NCBI GenBank assembly: GCA_038534295.1
Contig: JBCAXA010000001.1
Coordinates: 868,001 to 932,000, forward strand
Origin: JBCAXA01 sp038534295
GTDB lineage: Bacteria > Pseudomonadota > Gammaproteobacteria > Steroidobacterales > Woeseiaceae
Length of the DNA: 64,000 nucleotides
Direction of reading: 5' to 3'
Position numbers and translations under genes: made by a program. This document shows, in pieces, positions 16,806 to 24,175 of this stretch. The number at the start of each line of letters is the position of its first letter. The first letter of the stretch is position 1. The notes below the pieces were generated by a model, which saw only the letters and a list, made by a program, of their open reading frames with translations, did not search any database and was not told the origin of the DNA.

Positions 16806-16888
16806 GGCTGGGTCTTTCTCGTTCGCTCGTGGCCAGCGACTACTCTAAGACCTTCTCGTTGGAATTCCACTCACTAATGCGACGCGCA

Positions 16889-17332
16889 CTAGGTGTTCGC
16901 GGGCAGGAATTCTACCTGAGGTATCCAGTTCGCCTTTCGGCGCTCGAGCCGACCGGTGACGTTCTCGGCGGAGTAGTCCGTGTTCGCCTCGACGAATTCG
17001 AGCTGCGAGGCGCGATCGAAGGCTCGAACGCTGACGACGGCATAGCGCTGACCGTCGATCTCGCTCACCACCAGCGGCACGACGCCACATCGGGAACACA
17101 CGTAGAACTCGGCCGTCTCGGTGCCGAACGCGTAAAGGTTCAAGGCTGTTTCGTCCTTTACCGATACGCTGATGGAACCGGCCGGGTCGGACGTCCAAGC
17201 GCCCGAGTGCTTTTGGCAAAACGAACAGCCACACAAGCGCACGGCGATCTGCCGGCTAGCCGTCGACCGCGTGAAATCAAAGCGTATGTTGCCGCAGTGG
17301 CAACGCCCCGATAGGGCGCGAAATTCACTCAT
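16889..17332 (-). CDS. GFA/CENP-V-fold zinc protein
   Basis: The 147-residue protein has Cys-rich zinc sites: CHC at residues 11-13, CGCSFC at 34-39 and CSRC near 78-81. This is the same layout as GFA-family proteins, though the sequence is quite different from the copy at 10172-10582. A GTG at 17383 is a possible longer start overlapping the VOC gene by 11 bases; ATG 17332 begins at the family N-terminus. The reaction is unknown. Confidence 0.82.
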   Translation of the reverse strand: MSEFRALSGRCHCGNIRFDFTRSTASRQIAVRLCGCSFCQKHSGAWTSDPAGSISVSVKDETALNLYAFGTETAEFYVCSRCGVVPLVVSEIDGQRYAVVSVRAFDRASQLEFVEANTDYSAENVTGRLERRKANWIPQVEFLPANT

Positions 17333-17372
17333 GGTCAGATACTCGGCTAATGCCTCATGCCGGCATGGATCG

Positions 17373-17732
17373 TCAGTCTTCACCCGCCGTGGGCTTTTGT
17401 GTCAAGCCGATAGGATTGCCCTCCGGGTCGGTCACCAGCGCGAAGCGCAATTCGCCGTAGTCCATTGGCGGAATCCGAATGCGGGCACCAAGTGCCTCGG
17501 CCCTGCCGACGGCAGCTTCGAGCTCATCGACTTCGACGTAGATCACGATCTCTGCCGGGCCGTCCGGCTCCTGACGAATACCGCCCGACAAGTCGCCGGG
17601 TAGGTCAACATCGCGGTAGTCGAAACCGGCGACGTTTCGCGTGGTAATCGCCCAACCGAAGAGCTGGCCGTAAAAAGCCTCCAGTTTTTCGGCGTCGACG
17701 CCGGCAATTTCGATGTGCTTGATGCTAGCCAC
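17373..17732 (-). CDS. VOC-superfamily (glyoxalase-like) protein
   Basis: The 119-residue VOC protein reads VASIKHIEIAGVDAEKLEAFYGQLFGWAITTRNVAGFDYRDVDLP, then AEIVIYVEVDELEAAVGRAEALGARIRIPPMDYGELRFALVTDPEGNPIGL. This is the common small 'VOC, DPEGN' type. GTG 17732 has a GGAG seven bases upstream. It lies directly before the GFA gene at 16889-17332, so the two may be co-expressed. Confidence 0.85.
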   Translation of the reverse strand: MASIKHIEIAGVDAEKLEAFYGQLFGWAITTRNVAGFDYRDVDLPGDLSGGIRQEPDGPAEIVIYVEVDELEAAVGRAEALGARIRIPPMDYGELRFALVTDPEGNPIGLTQKPTAGED

Positions 17733-17819
17733 GGGCACTCCTCTCTCGTTGCGGTCGGTCGCAAGGGCTACGGCGGAATCGTCCGCTGCTCGGCGGCATG
17801 CCCGGAACACCGACGAATG

Positions 17820-18194
17820 TCAGTTGGCGGATGTCCGCCACCATCGCCACACGACGAATGCGTAAATCACGACGTTAGCAGCTACCAGTACCGCGGCAAG
17901 CAAAACTTGCACCGAATGCGTCAGCCCGCTCGGATAGATCAACGGGATAAGGTAGTGCTCGATAAAGCCGCCGGTATAGCCGGATGATCCAGCCGCGTGC
18001 CGCAAATCGTTCTCGAGCGGCGTCAACGGACAGATGCCGCCGGAAAGTTCTATGTAAGCGCCCCACAGCACGGCCGGCAAATGCAACAGCGGCGCCCATC
18101 GCCAGCGTAGGGCCAAAAGACCGCCCAACATGGCGAATAGGATGAAACCGAGATGGACAATAACAACGAGGTCGGCAAGAACGCGGTAGATCAT
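17820..18194 (-). CDS. DUF2784 inner-membrane protein
   Basis: The 124-residue protein has three or four membrane helices. It carries the DUF2784 hallmarks ADLVVIVHLGFILFAMLGGLLALRWRW, LSGGICPLTPLENDLRHAAG and GFIEHYLIPLIYP. ATG 18194 is chosen because the family begins M-x-x-R/Y-x-L-A-D-L-V-V. The function is unknown. The start codon is at the edge of a sequence that faintly resembles an attC site (see findings). Confidence 0.85.
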   Translation of the reverse strand: MIYRVLADLVVIVHLGFILFAMLGGLLALRWRWAPLLHLPAVLWGAYIELSGGICPLTPLENDLRHAAGSSGYTGGFIEHYLIPLIYPSGLTHSVQVLLAAVLVAANVVIYAFVVWRWWRTSAN

Positions 18195-18260
18195 GACGCC
18201 AAACGCGTGTTGCGGCCCAGGCCGACGGGCAGCACGCCTTTGGAGCGGCATGCGGCGGCG

Positions 18261-18782
18261 TTAGGCGGCGCCGATAGCCGCCAGCTTCTCGGTGTAGATC
18301 TCGTGATCACCGTCAGAGAAACAACAAAAAATGACCTTGGACAGCGATGATGCGCCGGTCGTCTCGCTGACGACCGTACTAATGGCGATATCGGCGGCAC
18401 GCTCGATGGGGTAGCCATAGATCCCGGTGCTGATGCTGGGAAACGCGATAGATGAAAACCGCTGCTGCTTGGCGATTTGCAGCGAGTTTCGATAGCAGCC
18501 GGTCAGCAATTCCGGCTCGCCATTGAGACCGGCGCGCCACACTGGGCCAACGGTGTGAATGATGTGTCGCGCTTTGAGCCGGTAGCCGCTGGTGAGCTTG
18601 GCTTCGCCCGTCTGACACCCACCCAGAAGACGGCACTCGTCGACGAGTTCTGGACCGGCCGCACGGTGAATCGCGCCGTCCACACCGCCGCCGCCCAGCA
18701 GCGATGAGTTTGCCGCATTCACCACGGCATCCACGTCAAGCTGCGTAATGTCGCCCAAATGCACGTGAACGGCTGCGGCCAT
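18261..18782 (-). CDS. Macro-domain ADP-ribose-binding protein
   Basis: The 173-residue protein is a complete macro domain of YmdB/MacroD type. VHLGDITQLDVDAVVNAANSSLLGGGGVDGAIHRAAGPEL contains the catalytic loop G-G-G-G-V-D-G-A-I. RHIIHTVGPVW, then SIAFPSISTGIYGYPIERAADIA, supplies the phosphate loop. The predicted role is removal of ADP-ribose from proteins or O-acetyl-ADP-ribose deacetylation in the cytoplasm. The TAA stop is inside GCGTTAGGC, the same arrangement seen in genuine cassettes further right. Confidence 0.92.
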   Translation of the reverse strand: MAAAVHVHLGDITQLDVDAVVNAANSSLLGGGGVDGAIHRAAGPELVDECRLLGGCQTGEAKLTSGYRLKARHIIHTVGPVWRAGLNGEPELLTGCYRNSLQIAKQQRFSSIAFPSISTGIYGYPIERAADIAISTVVSETTGASSLSKVIFCCFSDGDHEIYTEKLAAIGAA

Positions 18783-18888
18783 AACTGATCAACGCCCTCC
18801 CAAGGGTTGCTGGCAAGACCACCGAACGCGGCTGGCAGAATGGCATGCGCAGCGCCATCGTAAATTTTGCAAGCACCGGCCAGACGGA

Positions 18889-19311
18889 TTATTCAATGAA
18901 CGACTGAATCTCTGCTTGATAGTCACTCGGCAAGCCTAATGACTGCGCGAGTTTCAACAGCGACGCCGCATAGTCGGCGTTTGTTCCAGCGAGCTTACCT
19001 GGCGGCAGGTTGTAGCACTGCACGGTTTGGACGGTACCGTCTTGCAGTACCGCTGCAACCGTCTCCGGCCGATAGTCGGCGACACTCTTGTCCGCATAAA
19101 GTGCTGCTAGGTCTGCAGCGTTCAGCGTCATTACGACGCCGTGAGCCTTGCTCGCCCGATCGGGCACGAGCGTCGCCCGCTCACCGATACGCAGGCCGTA
19201 CCCGTCGACCCTTGCGACGGCAGAATTCGCCGCGTGAATTCCTTTAGCGGCGAGCAGCGACGTGTCCATGAACAGCCCGTAGAAGAAAACGTCGACGTAA
19301 GTTGACTGCAT
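18889..19311 (-). CDS. GGCT-fold (gamma-glutamylcyclotransferase-like) protein
   Basis: The 140-residue protein opens YVDVFFYGLFMDTSLLAAKGI, where FYGLFMD stands in the position of the GGCT Y-G-S/T-L loop. YGLRIGERATLVPDRASKAHGVVMTLNAADLAALYAD follows. The general fold fits the AIG2/GGCT group, but the catalytic Glu is not obvious, so it may not be an active cyclotransferase. ATG 19311 is selected over the longer frame that overlaps the next gene. Confidence 0.68.
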   Translation of the reverse strand: MQSTYVDVFFYGLFMDTSLLAAKGIHAANSAVARVDGYGLRIGERATLVPDRASKAHGVVMTLNAADLAALYADKSVADYRPETVAAVLQDGTVQTVQCYNLPPGKLAGTNADYAASLLKLAQSLGLPSDYQAEIQSFIE

Positions 19312-19337
19312 GGCTTGCTCAGCACCCGCGGCTGCTC

Positions 19338-19721
19338 TCAGTACATGGTGTTGCCGTTCTTCGTCCCGTCCGGGATTTCCTGCATAGCGTCCCAATGCTC
19401 GACGATCTTTCCGGCGTCGTCGAACCTAAAGAAGTCCATCGTGACGTATTCTTCGTTGCCGGGCCAGGTTTGGTGCGTATGCAGGGCGACCAAATCACCT
19501 TCGGCGACGGCACGCACGAACTCGATGGTCTTGCCGGGGTACTCGTTCGCCATTTTCGTGAAGTAGTCGATGAACGGCTGCGGGCCGTCACCGACCAGCG
19601 GATTGTGCTGAATGTACTCGTCGCCGACGAATTTCTCGACGGCGGCGGACGGGTCGCCGAGATAGGCCGTGCGATAGAACTCGATGGCGTTGCGCTTGTT
19701 GGCTTCTAGGTCTTGCGCCAC
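19338..19721 (-). CDS. SnoaL/NTF2-like protein
   Basis: The 127-residue protein is of the polyketide-cyclase-like SnoaL group within the NTF2 fold. NKRNAIEFYRTAYLGDPSAAVEKFVGDEYIQHNPLVGDGPQPFIDYF is followed by EGDLVALHTHQTWPGNEEYVTMDFFRFDDAGKIVEHWDAMQEIP. The I-V-E-H-W-D strand is diagnostic. Members may be isomerases or ligand-binding proteins. A GGAGGG-type ribosome-binding site precedes the ATG at 19721. Confidence 0.85.
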   Translation of the reverse strand: MAQDLEANKRNAIEFYRTAYLGDPSAAVEKFVGDEYIQHNPLVGDGPQPFIDYFTKMANEYPGKTIEFVRAVAEGDLVALHTHQTWPGNEEYVTMDFFRFDDAGKIVEHWDAMQEIPDGTKNGNTMY

Positions 19722-19816
19722 GGTTTCCCTCCTAAACCAACGTTACTTGCCGAATCTTACTCAGCTTTGTTGCATGGCATCGACCGTTTTGTGGCGCGCA
19801 GACCGTAGCTAGCAAA

Positions 19817-20242
19817 CTACCGGTCCACCTTGAACGCCATACCAATTGAGACCGGCGCCGTCGGTTCAAATCCGAACTTGCTGTAGAGCGCCGGCGAGTG
19901 ATGATCGGCGATCAACGACACATACGCCGACTCCGGGGCATCGGCTTCGATAAAACTCATGATCGCCGCCATGATTTGTTGCCCGAGACCTTGGCGTTGG
20001 TAGTCCGGGTGGACGGCGATATCGACGACTTCATAGTTACAGCCACGATCACCGACAACCCGACCCATCGCGATGAGCTTGCCCTGATCTCGAATCGTTG
20101 TGGCATAGAGGCTGTTCGGCAGGCCGCGCTCGGCAGCCTCGATCGTCTTGGGTGAGAGACCGCAGACTCGGCGTAGCTCGCAGTACTCAAGCACGCTTGG
20201 GGCGACGTTGTTTTGTTGATAGGACGTAGGACGTGTTGTCAA
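19817..20242 (-). CDS. GNAT-family N-acetyltransferase
   Basis: The 141-residue single-domain GNAT shows EYCELRRVCGLSPKTIEAAERGLPNSLYATTI, then GRVVGDRGCNYEVVDIAVHPDYQRQGLGQQIMAAIMSFIE with the R-Q-G-L-G acetyl-CoA loop. YSKFGFEPTAPVSIGMAFKV follows. This subgroup is common in bacteria and in integron cassettes. The only usable start, TTG 20242, has no good ribosome-binding site. The gene has no attC next to it. Confidence 0.85.
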   Translation of the reverse strand: MTTRPTSYQQNNVAPSVLEYCELRRVCGLSPKTIEAAERGLPNSLYATTIRDQGKLIAMGRVVGDRGCNYEVVDIAVHPDYQRQGLGQQIMAAIMSFIEADAPESAYVSLIADHHSPALYSKFGFEPTAPVSIGMAFKVDR

Positions 20243-20310
20243 TTTAATTACTTAGGGCCTGCAACAAGCCCGAGTCGAAGCGGTGTAGCTCAATGTCGCC
20301 ACCCTTCGAT

Positions 20311-20637
20311 TCACTCGGTTGATTCAAACCTGCCCTCTACCTCGATGTGTTTGATCGAACAGCTCTCAATGAGCTCCGAATAGCCTTCTGGCAGGAACGA
20401 CTGTTCCCAGGTCTCTCCGAACAAGGCTCTGATCGATTCGAGATCTTTCCACATGGACACGAAGATGAAATCGTCCTGGTTTGCGCACAGTACCTTGCCA
20501 AAGAAGTACCCGAGATTGCCGGGCTTGCCGTCTACGACCGTCACTGAGGTATCTGACAGCTTCCGCTTTAAGGCCTCGCCATTGCCCGGTTTTGCCCGAA
20601 CTTCAAACACGCGCAAGATGGATTTTTCGAGTTTCAT
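20311..20637 (-). CDS. Antibiotic-biosynthesis-monooxygenase (ABM)-like protein
   Basis: The 108-residue protein has the ferredoxin-like ABM fold. It reads MKLEKSILRVFEVRAKPGNGEALKRKLSDTSVTVVDGKPGNLGYFFGKVL, then DDFIFVSMWKDLESIRALFGETWEQSFLPEGYSELIESCSIKHIEV. The FVSMWKD strand and the helix after it are typical. Real monooxygenase activity is unproven in most members. ATG 20637 is preferred over an upstream start. It is adjacent to DUF1428, which has a similar fold. Confidence 0.75.
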   Translation of the reverse strand: MKLEKSILRVFEVRAKPGNGEALKRKLSDTSVTVVDGKPGNLGYFFGKVLCANQDDFIFVSMWKDLESIRALFGETWEQSFLPEGYSELIESCSIKHIEVEGRFESTE

Positions 20638-20684
20638 TTGAATGGGGATTGCGTTCCAAATAACGGACAACCGAGGCACTAAGA

Positions 20685-21041
20685 CTAGACGAGCGCGGTG
20701 AATCCACCGTACGCCATCCGTGCTGCGTCAAAACCGGAGTTCGCAGACTCGACCAAATCGGCCATTCTTGGATCCGCCGCAACTTTCTCATTCGCTCGAT
20801 CACGCGATTCGCGCGAGTCGAACGCGACGTATCCGAAAACCACTGCCTCATCCTGAGCAGCGTCAACGACGCCCACAAAAGAACGCGTGCCGGCGAGATG
20901 CAGCGCGTCACCCACGAACTCGCGGTATTCCACGGCACCGTGCTCTTTCCAGATTTTGGCGACCTCCTCCGCGAGCTGCTTGTACGCATCTAGGCGATCG
21001 AGCGGAATGGGATGGACGAATCCATCTACATAGTTAGCCAT
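20685..21041 (-). CDS. DUF1428 family protein, second copy
   Basis: The 118-residue protein reads MANYVDGFVHPIPLDRLDAYKQLAEEVAKIWKEHGAVEYREFVGD, then VFGYVAFDSRESRDRANEKVAADPRMADL. It is a DUF1428 member clearly distinct from the copy at 13871-14227. The start region reads GGAGGTGTTATG, so a strong ribosome-binding site coincides with a GTTATG like that at cassette junctions. Only 22 bases separate it from the preceding GNAT stop, too few for an attC. Confidence 0.85.
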   Translation of the reverse strand: MANYVDGFVHPIPLDRLDAYKQLAEEVAKIWKEHGAVEYREFVGDALHLAGTRSFVGVVDAAQDEAVVFGYVAFDSRESRDRANEKVAADPRMADLVESANSGFDAARMAYGGFTALV

Positions 21042-21063
21042 AACACCTCCGGCTGGTCTTTTG

Positions 21064-21513
21064 TCATACGTCAGCAGTAATGATCCGGTCGCGAAATCGG
21101 ACCGAAGGAACGCCGTCGTACTCGGCTGTCTCTCGCAGCTTAAAGCCCAGCTTGTCCAGAATCTTCACAGACGCTCGATTCTCGACCGCAGCAATCGCTT
21201 CCATGTTCTGGATGTCAAGATCGTGCAACCCATAGTCACGTACGCGTCGTGCGGCCTCCAAACCGATGCCTTGACCCCACGTCTCCCTCGCGAAGCGGTA
21301 GCCGAAATCGATGTAGGCGCCGGTGGGTAAAAACCCGCAAAACCCAATGAGCCGTGATGATGCGCGCAGCTCCACGGCATAGCGACCCAGTCCTGCGCGG
21401 GCGCCGAGCGCAATCGTCTCGGCCAGATACAGTCGCGCTTGCTTCCGGTTTTGTACGCCCCCTACGTGCGCCATTACGGCGGGATCCGCCACGATGGGTA
21501 CGTAAGCGTCCAA
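21064..21513 (-). CDS. RimJ-type GNAT acetyltransferase, start uncertain
   Basis: From the TTG at 21513 the product is 149 residues, with YAVELRASSRLIGFCGFLPTGAYIDFGYRFARETWGQGIGLEAARRV containing the acetyl-CoA loop. ENRASVKILDKLGFKLRETAEYDG follows, characteristic of RimJ/RimL-type GNATs. The same frame continues upstream as LTTRLRIRYFKRSDLD, the expected family N-terminus, but it reaches a TGA near 21563 with no ATG, GTG or TTG in between. The gene may thus have lost its start, or uses a non-standard one. It is the most distal gene associated with the integron array. Confidence 0.75.
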   Translation of the reverse strand: MDAYVPIVADPAVMAHVGGVQNRKQARLYLAETIALGARAGLGRYAVELRASSRLIGFCGFLPTGAYIDFGYRFARETWGQGIGLEAARRVRDYGLHDLDIQNMEAIAAVENRASVKILDKLGFKLRETAEYDGVPSVRFRDRIITADV

Positions 21514-21565
21514 ATCCGAGCGCTTGAAGTACCTAATCCTAAGCCTTGTGGTGAGTAGGTCCGTA

Positions 21566-21646
21566 TATCACCCAAACTCTGCTGCTGGCGCCGCACCTCG
21601 CGCCGGAATTCCATGCTGAACGGCTAAGTGCAATGCTTTGTTAGGC
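21566..21646 (-). repeat. attC 1, most distal, degenerate outer core
   Basis: The inner end has the normal TGCTTTGTTAGGC, but the outer end reads TATCACCC where the other sites have TAACACCC, so one core has decayed. It borders the isochorismatase cassette, whose stop codon lies in it. Confidence 0.75.
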
Positions 21647-22207
21647 GTCACTGGCCAGCAGGTTCCGTACTTGCTCATTACTCAACCCTAAACCAAGCTT
21701 CCCGTCCATGTACCGCCACGATATTTCGTGATGCTCCGCATCATGAGAATCAATGCAGTCGCGGGCCAGAATGATCTCGTAGTCCCGCTGATAGGCATCG
21801 ATAACCGTGCTCCGGATGCACGCGTGGGTATTGATGCCAGCGATCAGCAGCTTTGTAGGCTGAAGGCTTGCAAGAAGAGCGTCGAGATCGGTCCCGTAGA
21901 ACGCGCTGTAGCGCTTCTTGATAATGCTGAAATCAGCCTCTTCAGGTTTGAGTTCCGGCAGAAGTGCTGCACCCGCTGTGCCCGTCACGACGATGCGTAT
22001 GCCTTTGGTTCGAATCTCAAGTGGGGCGTCGTGCAGGTCGTCCGCGAACTCCTGCCTCACCCAGATGACATGCCCTCCGGCGGCGCGACAGATCTCCGTG
22101 AGAGCGTTTGTACTTCGAGCTAAAGCTGTACGATTGCGCTCCAGTCGCTGATGCCGGAAGAAGTCTTCCTGCATATCGACAACTAGGAGCGCGCTGACCA
22201 CCGGCAT
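21641..22207 (-). CDS. Cassette: isochorismatase-family cysteine hydrolase
   Basis: The 188-residue protein has the full catalytic triad of the family: Asp11 (VVDMQEDF), Lys98 (IIKKRYSAF) and Cys130 (INTHACIRST). Family members hydrolyse isochorismate, nicotinamide, ureides or similar; nothing visible fixes the substrate. ATG 22207 is preferred, since the longer TTG start lies in attC. The TAA stop at 21641-21643 is part of the GTTAGG core of attC 1. It is a single-gene cassette. Confidence 0.9.
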   Translation of the reverse strand: MPVVSALLVVDMQEDFFRHQRLERNRTALARSTNALTEICRAAGGHVIWVRQEFADDLHDAPLEIRTKGIRIVVTGTAGAALLPELKPEEADFSIIKKRYSAFYGTDLDALLASLQPTKLLIAGINTHACIRSTVIDAYQRDYEIILARDCIDSHDAEHHEISWRYMDGKLGLGLSNEQVRNLLASDA

Positions 22208-22219
22208 AGACTCCAGACG

Positions 22220-22302
22220 CTTAGCACCCAAGCTCTGTAGCAGCCGATGGGTTTGCTACGAACACGTTACGCGTCCTTTGTAACTGCAGCGATTTGTTGT
22301 TT
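22220..22302 (-). repeat. attC 2
   Basis: The site opens TTAGCACCCAAGCTCTGTAG and closes CTGCAGCGATTTGTTG. Both cores differ slightly from the consensus (TTAGC and GTTGTT), suggesting some decay. Confidence 0.7.
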
Positions 22303-22312
22303 CGTGTTTCGC

Positions 22313-22648
22313 TCACACTGTTTGGACGTCGAGCGCCGGGTACATGGCTTCAAGCTTGCTCAAGCCTTCCTCAGCGACGCTTCCGTCTTTGATGACTAGT
22401 GACGTTAAGCCAGGCACGGCAGCAATCTCAATTAAGGTGCCTAACTCAATATCGGTTGCGTCGATCGCAATCTGTCCGACACCGACAAGCTCTGCTAAGG
22501 GCTTCGCGTTTGCGTCCCCGACCGCCACATCCAACAAGCTGACCGCAAACACCTCGGGTTCCCAGACGTAGCTACCGCCTAATTCTTCGACGCGGCTCAA
22601 TACCAGCTCGTTCCGCTTGGCCTCGGCGTCAGTAATAACGAGCGACAT
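22313..22648 (-). CDS. Cassette: leucine-rich hypothetical protein
   Basis: The 111-residue cytoplasmic protein reads MSLVITDAEAKRNELVLSRVEELGGSYVWEPEVFAVSLLDVAVGDANAKPLAEL. Repeated beta-alpha units follow (IAIDATDIELGTLIEIAAVPGLTSLVIKDGSVAEEGLSKLEAMYPAL), which resemble short leucine-rich-repeat strands. ATG 22648 is formed by the attC core itself (GTTATG), so the start depends on the junction; a longer frame through attC is rejected. The function is unknown. Confidence 0.7.
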   Translation of the reverse strand: MSLVITDAEAKRNELVLSRVEELGGSYVWEPEVFAVSLLDVAVGDANAKPLAELVGVGQIAIDATDIELGTLIEIAAVPGLTSLVIKDGSVAEEGLSKLEAMYPALDVQTV

Positions 22649-22746
22649 AACACCCAAGCTCTGTTGCACATGCGCGACTGAAGCGGTTCTTACTCGGGCA
22701 AGGGCCATGACCCACGCCAGATGACAAATGAAGCGCTCTGTTAGGT
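22647..22746 (-). repeat. attC 3
   Basis: The 100-base site opens ATAACACCCAAGCTCTGTTG and closes AAGCGCTCTGTTAGG. The core GTTATG overlaps the start codon of the downstream cassette gene. Confidence 0.88.
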
Positions 22747-22777
22747 GTACATTCCATTTACACCATCAGCCTCAAAC

Positions 22778-23161
22778 CTACGAACGTAGAAAGTACCAGT
22801 ACGAGAATAGACAGAATACCGCGCACTCCATCCCAAGCAAAAAGCTCAACGCTGACGGAGTGGCAAAAGTTACGATACTGTTACCGGCCATTATTGCTGC
22901 AACGGCAAACCAGCCAGCGGTTGCAACTGGATGAACGCTTAGAAAGCGGCACTCAAATTGCAAGATCCCGAGCGCGAACATCGCAATCCCGACGTAAGCC
23001 GAGACGTGGACCAGTGCGAACCCAACTGAGTCTCTACTCTCCAGATGCACGGTGGGCGCATAGAGAAATCCCGCCAACGCGAGGACGGCCGAGATGCTCA
23101 CGACCAGCGAGACGGTCAATGCAGCGACAGCGCTGAATCGAATTCGCGATGCCATTGCCAT
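22778..23161 (-). CDS. Cassette: four-helix membrane protein
   Basis: The product is 127 residues from ATG 23161, or 125 from ATG 23155. Four hydrophobic segments fall at about residues 9-32, 44-66, 72-93 and 98-117, separated by short loops. The final segment ends CAVFCLFSYWYFLRS. No family is recognised. A GTG within attC 4 would give a slightly longer product but is unlikely. Transport or stress roles would be a guess. Confidence 0.68.
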   Translation of the reverse strand: MAMASRIRFSAVAALTVSLVVSISAVLALAGFLYAPTVHLESRDSVGFALVHVSAYVGIAMFALGILQFECRFLSVHPVATAGWFAVAAIMAGNSIVTFATPSALSFLLGMECAVFCLFSYWYFLRS

Positions 23162-23176
23162 CCGGGCCGTTACACC

Positions 23177-23257
23177 GAACACCCGAACACCGTTGGCGCC
23201 GCAGCGCCAAGCACAGGCACTTTATCCCGACCGACCCACTGCCATGCTTTGTTAGGT
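23177..23257 (-). repeat. attC 4, short class
   Basis: The 81-base site opens GAACACCCGAACACCGTTGG and closes TGCCATGCTTTGTTAGGT. The centre contains GCACTTTAT, shared with attC 14 and 15. Confidence 0.82.
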
Positions 23258-23302
23258 ATTGAGATTGTCACTTACCAACGGACCAAAGTCTCGCCGGACT
23301 CG

Positions 23303-23593
23303 CTAACCAAAAAAGGCCCACAGGACTTTGCCCTTTCCGTAGGTAACGGAAAGCGTTTTGCCACCCGACACTACCCAGACGTCATAGACAATTCCAGAGC
23401 CACGGTCACACGCCGGTGGACCAAATTTCGCACGAACCGAGTCTATTGTCTCGCCTACGAAAAGTGTTGAGACCTCCGCTTCGGATAAGGCAGAGGCGGT
23501 TTCGAGTACTTCGTCAGTACAAGTACCAAAGCTAAAGCTTGGCCCGGCGTAAAGCCCGGCGGATAGGCAAACAAGAGCGATGCGCCAGTTCAC
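23303..23593 (-). CDS. Cassette: small exported SmpA/BamE-like protein
   Basis: The 96-residue precursor has a signal peptide (NWRIALVCLSAGLYAGPSFS). The mature domain SEAEVSTLFVGETIDSVRAKFGPPACDRGSGIVYDVWVVSGGKTLSVTYGKGKVLWAFFG follows. The helix, G-x-P turn and beta hairpin resemble SmpA/OmlA (BamE) domains, though the match is by eye only. GTG 23593 is the best start because the upstream codons belong to attC. The product is probably periplasmic. Confidence 0.65.
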   Translation of the reverse strand: MNWRIALVCLSAGLYAGPSFSFGTCTDEVLETASALSEAEVSTLFVGETIDSVRAKFGPPACDRGSGIVYDVWVVSGGKTLSVTYGKGKVLWAFFG

Positions 23594-23602
23594 AGCGACA
23601 CC

Positions 23603-23701
23603 CAACACCTATGCTCCGCTACGCGTTCGACTGGGCGATTGGCCTGCGGCAGCAGGGCACGAGCCGAGTTCATTAGCGACGACTGCAGTGATTTGTTAGG
23701 T
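23603..23701 (-). repeat. attC 5
   Basis: The 99-base site opens CAACACCTATGCTCCGCTAC and closes CTGCAGTGATTTGTTAGGT. The central part (GCGGCAGCAGGGCACGAGCC) is close to attC 10 and 17. Confidence 0.85.
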
Positions 23702-24061
23702 GGATACATAGCCAGCAGACTGGTCCAGTTCGGAAACAACATACTCGGCTGTTGCATACACCATAGACTCGAACTTGTACCTTTCACCGCCAATCTGACC
23801 GATCTCCGCGTCGTCTGTCAGATACCAACCGCCACTACATCTTTTGTCGCATGAGTACATCAACCAGTCTTCAATGAATTGTGGGTTGGCTTCAAGAAGC
23901 GGAATGAGGTCTCCCGGTGCGAAGTCCGCCCGACATGCGAGATAGTGAGTTCTTCGTAGCGCCTCGCGCAATGAAATTCCCTCTCCACGCATCGAGGTCT
24001 CACGTGCGATTGATAGAATACTGCTCAGTTTCTCGGTATTGTTAGCCAACAGCCGATCCAC
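23696..24061 (-). CDS. Cassette: hypothetical cytoplasmic protein
   Basis: The 121-residue protein reads MDRLLANNTEKLSSILSIARETSMRGEGISLREALRRTHYLACRADFAPGDLIPLLEANPQFIEDWLMYSCDKRCSGGWYL. It is helical at first, then forms a sheet with YKFESMVYATAEYVVSELDQ. There is no membrane segment. The start is GTG 24061, directly after the attC core (GTTAGGTG), and the stop is the TAA of the attC 5 core. The family is unrecognised. The second half looks like small bacterial immunity-type proteins, but this is not established. Confidence 0.7.
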   Translation of the reverse strand: MDRLLANNTEKLSSILSIARETSMRGEGISLREALRRTHYLACRADFAPGDLIPLLEANPQFIEDWLMYSCDKRCSGGWYLTDDAEIGQIGGERYKFESMVYATAEYVVSELDQSAGYVST

Positions 24062-24161
24062 CTAACACCCGAACTCTGCTGGGCGACGATAGCTGGCGCA
24101 GGCCTTGCCGATGCAAGGACCGTGACAGGCTGCGAGCGACAACAGCAGTGCATTGTTAGGT
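24062..24161 (-). repeat. attC 6, long class
   Basis: The 100-base site contains CTGGCGCAGGCCTTGCCGATG and GCAAGGACCGTGACAGGCTG in the centre. The ends are CTAACACCCGAACTCTGCTG and GCAGTGCATTGTTAGG. It belongs to the long class with attC 9, 12, 13 and 16. Confidence 0.92.
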
Positions 24162-24175
24162 TTCATCTGAACGAT

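Noticed and set aside
20243..20310. attC site between the GNAT and ABM genes
   Set aside because: The sequence has ACTTAGGGC and CAACAAGC but no paired cores or arms of the attC type.
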